From Urbifossiella limnaea (lineage in GTDB: Bacteria; Planctomycetota; Planctomycetia; Gemmatales; Gemmataceae): a stretch of 64,000 nt of DNA. A program made the translations under genes and the position numbers. Below, in pieces: positions 55,842 through 63,725 of this stretch (positions within the stretch are counted from its first letter, which is position 1; the number at the start of each line of letters is the position of its first letter). The notes under the pieces were generated by a model, which did no database searches, was not told where the DNA came from, and saw only the letters and a program-made list of their open reading frames with translations. Location of the stretch: positions 2,650,322 through 2,714,321 of the forward strand of contig NZ_CP036273.1 in the NCBI RefSeq assembly GCF_007747215.1, given 5' to 3'.

Positions 55842-56713
55842 TTCACCATCCCGAACGCGACGGCGCCGAGGTGCTGGTCGCTCTTGTGCGTCTCGCGCCA
55901 CCGCACGCCGTCCTCGGAACGCATCAGCCGGCCGCGCCAGCTCGCCCCCACGAACACGCCGTGGCCGAACGCCGCCGCCTGCGGGCCGTTCTCGGCCGCG
56001 TGCCGCTCCCAGCGGCGGCCGTCGGCTGACGTGTAGGTCGCCGTCGCGCCGATCGCCACGAACCGGTCGGCGGCGAAGACCACGCTGTTCAGGTGCTCGC
56101 CCTCCTCGCCGCGGACCGGCTCCGACCACGTCACTCCGTCCGCGCTTGTCATGCGCAACCCGTGCAGGCCGACGCCGACGAACACGCCGGCGCCGAACGC
56201 CACGTCGACGAGCGTGTCGAGGGCGCGGGCCTCGGCGGCATCGGTCCAGGTTCGCCCGTCCGGGGAGGCGGCGCGGCGGCCGCGGTCGCCGACGGCGACG
56301 AACCGGCCCGCGCCCCAGGCGGCGCGGCGAAGGATGTGCCGGCCGGGGATGTCGTGCGGGCCGTCCCAGGCGACGCCGTCTTTCGACAGCATCACGAACG
56401 GCTTCGAGCTGCCGACCGAGCCGGGGTCGCCGCCGAGGCCGAGGAACGAGCCGTTGCCGAACGCCAGCCCGCGGAGGTACTGCACGTACTTCGCCTCGTG
56501 CTTGCCAGTCCGCCAGGCGCGGCCGTCGGCCGTGGCCGCCAGGATGTTGTCGCCGCCGTAGCTGCCGACGGCGACGAGCAGGCCGTTCCCCGCGGCCGCG
56601 GCGCGGTACGTCTCGCCTTCGCGGCCGGCCTGACGGTCGGCCCAGGTAACGCCGTCCGCGGACGCGAGGCGGACGCCGTCCTGGCCGGCGGCAATGAACA
56701 GCGGGCGGGGCAT
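55838..56713 (-). CDS. Beta-propeller protein with S-x-DG-x-x-W repeats
   Basis: This 291-residue protein has six or seven repeats of the form G-x-F-V-A-V-G ... S-x-D-G-x-x-W (for example LASADGVTWADR, MLSKDGVAWDG, AASPDGRTWTDA, RMTSADGVTWSEP, YTSADGRRWER, MRSEDGVRWRE), as in sialidase/Ycf48-type propellers. There is no signal peptide, so it may be cytoplasmic. It follows the DUF1552 gene by 9 bp and ends in a 4-bp overlap with the convergent HD-GYP gene. Catalytic sialidase residues are not evident. Confidence 0.8.
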   Translation of the reverse strand: MPRPLFIAAGQDGVRLASADGVTWADRQAGREGETYRAAAAGNGLLVAVGSYGGDNILAATADGRAWRTGKHEAKYVQYLRGLAFGNGSFLGLGGDPGSVGSSKPFVMLSKDGVAWDGPHDIPGRHILRRAAWGAGRFVAVGDRGRRAASPDGRTWTDAAEARALDTLVDVAFGAGVFVGVGLHGLRMTSADGVTWSEPVRGEEGEHLNSVVFAADRFVAIGATATYTSADGRRWERHAAENGPQAAAFGHGVFVGASWRGRLMRSEDGVRWRETHKSDQHLGAVAFGMVN

Positions 56714-56722
56714 GGGGTTGAA

Positions 56723-58153
56723 TCAGGTGAGGTCGGGGAGACGGCCGTCGTAGCGGCGGTGGGCGCTGGTGTGGCTCTCGCCGAAGCGGCCGACCTTCGC
56801 CCCCATACGGTCCAGCAACTCGACGTACAGGTTGGCGACCGGCGTCTGGGGCGTGTACGCCACGTGTCGGCCCGGCCGAACCGAGCCGCCGCCCTTGCCG
56901 GCCAGTACCACGGGGTAGTCGCGGGTGCCGTGGCCGCCGTCGGCCATGTACGACGTGTAGAGCAACAGCGTGTTGTCGAGTAGCGAACTGCCGCCCTCGT
57001 CGATCGCCTTCATCGCCCGCACCGTTTCGGCGAACAGCTTCGTGTACCAGGCGTGAATCTGTCGCAGCGCCTCGCGGGCGATCGGGTCGGCGTCCTCGAC
57101 GCGGCCGGCATTCCCCTGGTGCTCCAGCGTGTGGCAGTGCGTCTCGTAGCCGACGGTGACCACACCGGGGAACAGCGCCTCGTCGCTGCCGCAGGCGAAC
57201 GTGCAGACGCGCGTCGTGTCCGTCTGGAAGGCCAGCACCATCAGCTCGGCCATGAGGCGGATGTAGTCCTCGTGCCGTTCCGGGTCGCGGGACACGGGGT
57301 TGGTGATCTGCCAGATCGGCACGTTCGCCGCGGGGAGGTTGCCGGGCACGGTCAGGCGAGACGGGCCGGGGTTGAGCGCGTCGCGCGCTTCGACCTGCTG
57401 CCGGGCCTCGGCAAAGGCGATGCGGCGCTCGATGGCACGGACGGCTTCCAAATACTGGTCGAGGCGGCGCTGGTCGGCGGCGCCGAGGCCGCGGCGCAGG
57501 TCGTTGGCCTCCTCGCGCACCAGGTCCAGGACGCTCCGGTCGGGCGTGTCGGGGCGCGTCGTCGGGGCAGGCGGCGGGGTAGTCGCGCGGGCGGCCCAGT
57601 TCGGCACCACCGGGCGGCGGCCGCGGAACATGCGGTCGAAGATCAGCCGCGGGTTCGCCTCGAACGGCACCGGCACGTCGGCGGCGCGAAACGAGTACTT
57701 GTTCTCGTGCCCGGCCAGGCCGATCTCCAGCGACGGCAGGAACGTCTGGCCCCCGACCGCCCGCGCGGCCACCTGATCGACCGACGGCCCGGCGACGAGT
57801 TTGCCGTCCACCTTGCGGACGACCTCGGCGCCGGTGAGGTGCAGCAGCGAGCAGTGCTCGTGGGCGTTCAACCCGCCCTCGCTGCGGCCGTGGTGGCTGA
57901 GGCCGGAGAGGATCAACAGGTCGTCGCGGGCGAACTCCAGCGGCCGGAGGATCGACGGCAGCTTGTCCGGCAGGCGGCCGGATTCCTTGGGCTTACACGA
58001 TTCGAGCACGGTGCCGCCGGTGACGGTCCAGATGCCGAGGCGGGTCGGCGGCTTCGGCGACGCCGCGGGGGCGAGTTGTTCGAGGAACGGCAGCGCGACT
58101 GTGGCGCCGGCGGTGCCCAGGAACGCGCGGCGGGTGGGTGGGTGGCGGTGCAT
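56723..58153 (-). CDS. DUF1552 protein with Tat-type leader
   Basis: This 476-residue protein begins MHRHPPTRRAFLGTAGATVALPFLEQL. The RRAFLG leader points to export by the Tat pathway. DUF1552 landmarks include KLPSILRPLEFARDDLLILSGLSHHG, NAHEHCSLLHLTGAE and LLLYTSYMADGGHGTRDYP. These proteins are almost always encoded beside a DUF1592 cytochrome-type protein in planctomycetes and verrucomicrobia, as here (60-bp gap). Their joint function is not established; oxidation chemistry outside the cytoplasm is likely. A BlaI-like operator lies just upstream of its start. Confidence 0.93.
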   Translation of the reverse strand: MHRHPPTRRAFLGTAGATVALPFLEQLAPAASPKPPTRLGIWTVTGGTVLESCKPKESGRLPDKLPSILRPLEFARDDLLILSGLSHHGRSEGGLNAHEHCSLLHLTGAEVVRKVDGKLVAGPSVDQVAARAVGGQTFLPSLEIGLAGHENKYSFRAADVPVPFEANPRLIFDRMFRGRRPVVPNWAARATTPPPAPTTRPDTPDRSVLDLVREEANDLRRGLGAADQRRLDQYLEAVRAIERRIAFAEARQQVEARDALNPGPSRLTVPGNLPAANVPIWQITNPVSRDPERHEDYIRLMAELMVLAFQTDTTRVCTFACGSDEALFPGVVTVGYETHCHTLEHQGNAGRVEDADPIAREALRQIHAWYTKLFAETVRAMKAIDEGGSSLLDNTLLLYTSYMADGGHGTRDYPVVLAGKGGGSVRPGRHVAYTPQTPVANLYVELLDRMGAKVGRFGESHTSAHRRYDGRLPDLT

Positions 58154-58164
58154 GAGGAAAAGAT

Positions 58165-58178
58165 ACCACAGTTGTGGT
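58165..58178. promoter_or_regulatory. BlaI/MecI-like operator upstream of the DUF1552 gene
   Basis: ACCACA GT TGTGGT (6-bp arms, 2-bp centre) preceded by T gives TACCACAnnTGTGGTG, close to the TACnACAnnTGTnGTA pattern of BlaI/MecI/CopY-type repressors. It lies 12 bp upstream of the DUF1552 ATG, between the DUF1592 and DUF1552 genes. Confidence 0.4.
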
Positions 58179-58213
58179 GAAGTAGGCCCGTGACTTCGCC
58201 GCTCGCGGGAAGA

Positions 58214-60121
58214 TCAATCCCGCTCGTTCCGCCGGTGCCCGAACGGGTAGCTCCTCACCACGCCCAGCACCAGCGTCGAGAACTTGAACCCGTCCTTCAA
58301 CTCAGCCGTGATCGCCCGCACGGCCGCGGCGTCGGGCGCCGCCAGCTCGCGGCCGAGCGCGTAGCTCAGCAGCTTCTCCGTCAGGTTCTCGGCGAATCGG
58401 TCCTTCCGCTTGAGCAGCACCTGCCGCATCTCCCGAGCCCCGTCGAACGCCTCGCCGCCGGGCAGCTTGCCAGTCGCGTCGATGCCCTTGCCGCTCTTGC
58501 GGAACCGGCCGACGGCGTCGAAGTTCTCCAGGCCGAAGCCGAGCGGGTCGATCTTGGCGTGACACCCGGCGCACGCCGGCCGCGCGGCGTGGTTCGCCAA
58601 CTGCTCGCGGAAGGTCATCGCGTCCTTCCCCTTCTTAGCCTCGTCGAGTTGCCCGGCGTCCGGCGGCGGCGGGGGCGGGGGCGTGCCGAGGATGACGTCC
58701 AGCACGTACTTCCCTCGCAGCGTCGGGCTCGTGCGGCTGGTGTGCGACGTGACTGCCAGCACCGCCCCCATGCCGAGCACGCCGCCGCGTGTTGCGTCGG
58801 CGTGCTTCACCTTCCGCAACTCGGGGCCGCTCACGCCGGGGATGCCGTAGTGCCTTGCCAGGTCGGCGTTGACGTAAGTGTAGTCGGCGTCCAGCAACTC
58901 CAGGATGCTGCGGTCCTCGGTGCGGAGGCCGTCGAAGAACCGTGCGGCCTCGTCGTGCATGGCGCGGCGCAACTGCGGCGTGAAGGTCGGGAAGAACTCG
59001 ACCGACGGCCGCGCGTCCGGGAGCTTGCGGAGGTGCAGCCACTGGGCCGCGAACGACTCCGTGAGCGCCTCCGCCTTCGGGTCGGCGAGCATCCGCCGGG
59101 CCTGCTTCTCGACGCCGGCGGTGTCGTTCAACTCGCCGCGGTCGGCGGCCGCGAACAGCTCGGCGTCCGGCATCGTGGACCACAGGAAGTACGACAGCCG
59201 CGTCGCCAACTCGTGCCCGCTCGCGCGGTACGCGTCGGCGCCGGGCCGGTCGCGTTCGACGCGCAGGAGGAAGTTCGGCGACACCAGCAGCGCCTTCAGC
59301 ACCGGCCGGAGTGCGGTGGGTAAGTCCGCGCCGCCCGCGGCCGCGCGGTCGAAAACGGTTAAGAGTCGGTCCAGCTCGCGCGCCTCGACGGGGCGACGGT
59401 AGGCGCGGCGGGCCAGCGGTTCGATCACCCGACGTGCCGCGTCGCGGGGCCGGAGGCCGGCGGTGTCGGGGAAGACTCGCTCGAACGGCGTCGGCCCCTT
59501 GCCGGCCTTCGCGCCCTTCTTCGGGGCGGTGGCGTACAGCGCGTCGACGATCAGGTCGGCGGCGGCGAAGTGCTTCTCGACGAGCGCGTCCGTAACGGTG
59601 AGGGCCGCGGCGAGGTTGTCGAACGCCTCGCCGGCCACGTCGTCGGTGATGCCGACGGCACCGGCCGCGTCGAGGTCCACGCCGAGGAGGTCGCGGACGG
59701 TGCGGTTGTACTCGTAGCGGTTGAGCCGCCGCACGACCGACCGGCCGGGGTCGGGCCGACGCCGGTCCTGCTCGTCGGCCGCGTCCAGCCGCGACGTGAC
59801 CCACTTCACCAGTTCGGTGCGCTGCTCCGCGGTCGGCTGCTTCGCCCCTTCGGGCGGCATCTCACCAGACTTGAGCTGCTCCGCGACGGCGCGCCACAGC
59901 TTTCGCTCGCGAAGGACAGTGGCTTCGTCGGCGAACGGGGCGAGGTTCACGCCGCCCTTCGACGTCTTTTCGCCGTGGCACCGGCCGCACAGTTCGGTGA
60001 CGTGGGCGCGCACGTCGGCGAACCCGCCCGTCGCGGGAGGCGGTTGGACCGGCGTCGGCGACGCGGCGAGCCAGCCGACGGCGGCGGCCAGAAAAGCGGG
60101 AAAGAGGTGACGTTGTGGCAT
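58214..60121 (-). CDS. DUF1592 family c-type cytochrome-like protein
   Basis: This 635-residue protein has a signal peptide (about 1-25) and the CGRCHGEK heme-binding motif (about residues 46-53) of planctomycete cytochromes. The domains then run in the usual order: DUF1587 (VVRRLNRYEYNRTVRDLLG), DUF1595 (RRVIEPLARRAYRRPV), DUF1592 (HELATRLSYFLWSTMPDAEL), DUF1588 (GGVLGMGAVLAVTSHTSRTSP) with a second CAGCHAKIDPLGF heme site, and DUF1585 (FAENLTEKLLSYALGRE). It is probably a periplasmic di-heme redox protein working with the DUF1552 partner downstream. ATG at 60119-60121 begins the signal peptide. Confidence 0.94.
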   Translation of the reverse strand: MPQRHLFPAFLAAAVGWLAASPTPVQPPPATGGFADVRAHVTELCGRCHGEKTSKGGVNLAPFADEATVLRERKLWRAVAEQLKSGEMPPEGAKQPTAEQRTELVKWVTSRLDAADEQDRRRPDPGRSVVRRLNRYEYNRTVRDLLGVDLDAAGAVGITDDVAGEAFDNLAAALTVTDALVEKHFAAADLIVDALYATAPKKGAKAGKGPTPFERVFPDTAGLRPRDAARRVIEPLARRAYRRPVEARELDRLLTVFDRAAAGGADLPTALRPVLKALLVSPNFLLRVERDRPGADAYRASGHELATRLSYFLWSTMPDAELFAAADRGELNDTAGVEKQARRMLADPKAEALTESFAAQWLHLRKLPDARPSVEFFPTFTPQLRRAMHDEAARFFDGLRTEDRSILELLDADYTYVNADLARHYGIPGVSGPELRKVKHADATRGGVLGMGAVLAVTSHTSRTSPTLRGKYVLDVILGTPPPPPPPDAGQLDEAKKGKDAMTFREQLANHAARPACAGCHAKIDPLGFGLENFDAVGRFRKSGKGIDATGKLPGGEAFDGAREMRQVLLKRKDRFAENLTEKLLSYALGRELAAPDAAAVRAITAELKDGFKFSTLVLGVVRSYPFGHRRNERD

Positions 60122-60164
60122 CGGTCGGACGCGTTTGGTGCGGGCGTTGTGCCCCGAAACGGCA

Positions 60165-60201
60165 GCGGGCCGGGTCGGGAACAAACCCCGACACGGCCCG
60201 C
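60165..60201 (-). promoter_or_regulatory. Long hairpin in the leader of the DUF1592 gene
   Basis: Arms 60165-60179 and 60187-60201 pair over 15 bp with one mismatch around a 7-nt loop. On the minus strand it would lie 44 bp before the DUF1592 ATG. It could be a regulatory leader structure or, read on the plus strand, an end element. A TAATAG hexamer (minus strand, 60213-60218) is a possible -10, but it would leave most of the hairpin in the transcript. Confidence 0.4.
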
Positions 60202-60244
60202 CGGCAGTGACCCTATTAGGATTCGACGCGGCGCCGGAATACCA

Positions 60245-60427
60245 ATGATTCTAGGCCCAAACGCGCCAGTGGCAGGGGAGGACGACGCAGATTCCGACGC
60301 AAGTGGTCCTCATCGGATAGTCGAAACGGCCAACGACCCCGATCTGGCCGCCGTGACCGCGGCGTGGCCGACCCTCACCGAACCGATACGCAGGGCCGTG
60401 CTGGCGCTGATCGGATGCGTACAGTAG
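60245..60427 (+). CDS. Small hypothetical protein with DPDLAAVTAAWPTL motif
   Basis: This 60-residue frame has an acidic start (GEDDADSDASGP) and a helical end, DPDLAAVTAAWPTLTEPIRR followed by AVLALIGCVQ. From memory, a DPDLA-x-x-x-AAWP-x-LP-x-x-IR tail recurs in short planctomycete proteins, often beside recombinase genes. That, rather than any known domain, supports it as a gene. The Shine-Dalgarno site is weak. It is divergent from the DUF1592 gene. Confidence 0.5.
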   Translation: MILGPNAPVAGEDDADSDASGPHRIVETANDPDLAAVTAAWPTLTEPIRRAVLALIGCVQ

Positions 60428-60754
60428 GGTCCACGGCGGGCCGGATCGCGGTTGCCTTGTCGTCACCGCTTCGGTGGTTGGTGGCTTGAACTTGGCCAAC
60501 CATCGGCCTCTTATTTGCGTGAGTATTACGACTCGCCGTCGAACCCGGGGGGATGTGTTGACCTCTCGGCTAGCCTGTTCTAGGCTTCTCGAACAGTCCG
60601 GCGGATTCGCCCCATCTACCCTTCGCCCGTAGTCGGCCACCATCGCTCAGCCCGGGGAAGCCGGGATCGTTGCTAGTTCTCTTTTCGCCCGCACCCATCA
60701 CCGCTCACCGCGGGACCAGTCCCCGTGGCCGTAGCACCGTTGTCAGGACACTTC
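60428..60754. other. Non-coding leader region with a possible promoter
   Basis: There is no convincing gene here. TTGACC (60558-60563), a 17-bp spacer and TAGGCT (60581-60586) form a possible plus-strand promoter for the large secreted protein starting at 60755, implying a leader of about 165 nt. A CCCGGGGAAGCCGGG stretch (60652-60666) could fold in that leader. Confidence 0.35.
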
Positions 60755-62998
60755 ATGGCTATTTCCGTTCGTGTGCGGCCCCCGGCCGCCCGTACCGTAC
60801 GTCTCGGCGTCCTGCGGCTCGAGGACCGGGCCGTGCCGGCACTGCTCGGCACCACCCTGTTCCCGGCCGACAACCCGTGGAACCAACGGGTCGCTGACGC
60901 CCCGGTGGCGGCGAACTCGGCCGCGGTGATGAACAGCATCGTCACCTCGTTCGGCGACAATCGGCTCCATCCGGACTTCGGCCAGGACGCTCGCACCGTC
61001 GGGGCGGACCTGTACGGCATCCCTTACAACGTGGTTCGCGGCAACAGCGTGCCCAAGATCAGCGTGGTAATCGACGACTACGCCGACGAGAGTGACATCC
61101 TGGCCACCCCGATCCCGGCCGACGCGGTTCTCGAAGGCGACTACCAGAACGGCCCGCGGGCCGGGCTCGCCAACCGGGGTGACTCACACTTGCTCGTCTA
61201 CGACATCGACAACCAGATCGGGTACGAGTTCTTCGGCGCCTCCCGGCCGTCGGAGAACGCCGACGGGCGTTGGCACGCCGCCCAGCAGTCGGTCTGGGAC
61301 ATGCGGGGGAACACCTTCCGCCCCCTCACCTGGACGAGCGCCGACGCCGCCGGGCTGGCCATCCTCCCGGGCCTGGTGCGGCCCGACGAGGCGCTGCCGG
61401 TGTCGCAGGGCGGGCAGGGGGTCATCAACCACGCCATCCGGTTCACACTCCAGAACAGTGTGATCCTCAACCAGTTCGTCTACCCGGCGTCGCACACCGC
61501 CAACCCGGGGAACACGAATGCCGCGGTCCAGCCTCCGATGGGGTCGCGGTTCCGGCTCAAGGCCGGGGTGGACATCTCCACCCTCAGCCCGCAGTCCCGG
61601 GTCATCGCCCAGGCGATGAAGGAGTACGGGCTGATCCTCGCCGACAACGGGAGCAATTTCTTCTTCTCCGGGGCCAGCCACTCGGTGGACGCGAACAACG
61701 CCTACACCTTGACGTTCGACGACAACGACATCCAGAGCACGACCACCGGCCTGAAGCGGCTCCGGTACAGCGACTTCGAAATGGTGGACCTTACGCCCGC
61801 CGTGACCGGCTTGAGCGTCACCGCCGGAGCGGCCGGGGACACCGTCACCGTGACCGGCCGGAACTTCGGCGGGACCGCCGGGCGCCTGTCCGTGCTGTTC
61901 GGCAGCAACCCGGGGACGAATGTCACCATCCTCAGCGACAGTCAACTGACGGTCAGGGCTCCGGCCGGGTCGGGGGCGGTGGACGTGAAGGTAAAGTCGG
62001 GCGTGGATGCCCCGGGGGTGACTCAGAACGTCAAGAACCCGGTCTTCGGCTACGGCCTGTCCCCGGTCACCGCCGCGGGCCGGTTCACGTACGGCGTCAG
62101 CCCGCCCCCGCCGGCGAACACGCCGCCGACCGTCGGCGATGTGGCCACCCAGACCGTCAGCGCGGGCGGTTCGACCGGCCCCCTGCCGTTCGCCGTGGCC
62201 GACGCCGAGACTGCGGTCGGGAGTTTGGGAGTGACGGCCGCCTCGTCGAACACGACGCTGGTCCCGTCGAGCGGACTAATGCTCGGCGGGTCGGGCGGGA
62301 GCCGGACGATTACCGTCACCCCGGCTGCCGGCCAGACCGGTACGGCAACGATCACGCTGACCGTGACCGACGCTGGCGGCCTCACCGCCACCGACACGTT
62401 CACTCTGACCGTCACCAGCCCGCCCCCGCCGCCCCCGGCCAACGCCGCACCAACCGTATCGGCCCCGGCCTCGGCCACCCCGAACCCGATCGCGGGGACG
62501 ACGACCACGCTCCGCATGCGCGGGTCCGACGACGGCGGGGAGGCAAACCTCCGCTACACCTGGACGATGCTCACCGGCCCCGCCGGGGCGGCCCCGGTCT
62601 ACAGCGCCAACGGGACCAACGCGGCGAGGGACATCACGGTGACGTTCAACCGGGCGGGCATGTACCTGTTCCAGGTCACCGCCGCCGACGCCGGCGGGCT
62701 CACCATAACCAGTTCGGTAAGCGTGAGCGTGGTGCAGACCCTCACCAGCATCACCGTCACCCCGTTGTCCACGACCCTCCGCCTTGGGACGCAGACCCGG
62801 TTCGCGGCACTGGCCCTCGACCAGTTCCGGGTGGCCCTCACGACCCAGCCGACCTTCACCTGGACGGTAGCCAGCGGCCCCGGGACGATCGACCAATCCG
62901 GGCTCTACACCGCGTCGGGGAGGAGGACCGGCACGGCGCTGGTCCAGGCCAGCGTCGGCGCGGTGAAGGGCACGGCGACGGTCCGCGTTAGGCGGTGA
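60755..62998 (+). CDS. Large secreted protein with LEDRxVP leader, conserved domain and IPT/Ig-like repeats
   Basis: This 747-residue protein begins with basic residues and RLGVLRLEDRAVPALLGTTL, the LEDRxVPA signature of planctomycete extracellular proteins. A domain of about 320 residues follows (FPADNPWNQRVADAPV, LHPDFGQ, GIPYNVV, RGDSHLLVYDIDN, TWTSADAAGLAILPGLVRPDE, PPMGSRFRLKAGVDIS, YGLILADNGSNFFFSGA). It reads as one conserved module that I know from secreted proteins but cannot name. After it come an IPT/TIG domain (about 360-450), two Ig/cadherin-like domains and a Big2-like domain (TVTPLSTTLRLGTQTRF) at the end. No membrane anchor or dockerin is seen. Confidence 0.85.
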   Translation: MAISVRVRPPAARTVRLGVLRLEDRAVPALLGTTLFPADNPWNQRVADAPVAANSAAVMNSIVTSFGDNRLHPDFGQDARTVGADLYGIPYNVVRGNSVPKISVVIDDYADESDILATPIPADAVLEGDYQNGPRAGLANRGDSHLLVYDIDNQIGYEFFGASRPSENADGRWHAAQQSVWDMRGNTFRPLTWTSADAAGLAILPGLVRPDEALPVSQGGQGVINHAIRFTLQNSVILNQFVYPASHTANPGNTNAAVQPPMGSRFRLKAGVDISTLSPQSRVIAQAMKEYGLILADNGSNFFFSGASHSVDANNAYTLTFDDNDIQSTTTGLKRLRYSDFEMVDLTPAVTGLSVTAGAAGDTVTVTGRNFGGTAGRLSVLFGSNPGTNVTILSDSQLTVRAPAGSGAVDVKVKSGVDAPGVTQNVKNPVFGYGLSPVTAAGRFTYGVSPPPPANTPPTVGDVATQTVSAGGSTGPLPFAVADAETAVGSLGVTAASSNTTLVPSSGLMLGGSGGSRTITVTPAAGQTGTATITLTVTDAGGLTATDTFTLTVTSPPPPPPANAAPTVSAPASATPNPIAGTTTTLRMRGSDDGGEANLRYTWTMLTGPAGAAPVYSANGTNAARDITVTFNRAGMYLFQVTAADAGGLTITSSVSVSVVQTLTSITVTPLSTTLRLGTQTRFAALALDQFRVALTTQPTFTWTVASGPGTIDQSGLYTASGRRTGTALVQASVGAVKGTATVRVRR

Positions 62999-63113
62999 GT
63001 CAGCATGAACCGCCCACCCACGACCGCCCCGCGGGAAGCCGCGGGGCGGCTGGCCAGCTGGCCGACGGCCCCGCCTCCCTTCTTGTCTCGAGCGGCGGCC
63101 AGGGGTCCGGGTG

Positions 63114-63497
63114 ATGCACAATGCTGACCGGCCACATCCTCGAGCCGCTCGCCAACCGCCAGCAGGCGCCAGGCCGGAGGACGCCCTCCGGGTGTCGTTC
63201 GTCCCGTCCCCCTCGGTCATGCAGGTCGAGTTGGACGGCGAACCGGTGGCGGAGGCGGCTACGCTACTCGTAGCGGTGGCCAAGGCGTACCTGGCGGATG
63301 TTGACGAGCGGGAGAACGGCCGGCGTCGCCAGCGGCTCGCCAAGTTGGGAGTTATCCGGTCCATAATCGAGTCGCTACGTGCTTTCCACTCGGCCGAGCG
63401 GCTCCTTGCGGCTGGCATTCGGGTTATGAAGAGGCATCCCCTCAGCTCCCCTAGCTTCCGTCCGGCGCGGAAGGAAGTCCGTGGCACGCTGTGTTAG
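63114..63497 (+). CDS. Hypothetical small protein
   Basis: This 127-residue frame starts at ATG 63114 (a GTG at 63111 is also possible). After an arginine- and proline-rich start it reads RVSFVPSPSVMQVELDGEPV, then AATLLVAVAKAYLADVDERE and a basic helix, a plausible small folded protein. There is no recognised family and no strong Shine-Dalgarno site. The C-terminal 25 residues are basic. It sits in a low-density region at the right edge. The flanking gaps 62999-63113 and 63498-63725 show nothing I can name. Confidence 0.4.
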   Translation: MHNADRPHPRAARQPPAGARPEDALRVSFVPSPSVMQVELDGEPVAEAATLLVAVAKAYLADVDERENGRRRQRLAKLGVIRSIIESLRAFHSAERLLAAGIRVMKRHPLSSPSFRPARKEVRGTLC

Positions 63498-63725
63498 AGA
63501 AAACGCCGACACTCGGCGCACCGCAGGCGCCACCCTCCGCGACGCCGGAGAGAACACTGGCGTTGGCGGGCGGACCGCGCAACACAGGCGGCTCAACGGG
63601 CCGCTCGCCTGACTCCTTCGGAAAGGTCCCCGAAATCGCACTGTAAGAAGATCGCCAGATCGACAGTGGTTGGTCGGGGGAACCGGGGCAACCACCGAGC
63701 TGTTGCACCACTGCGGGAGGCGACC

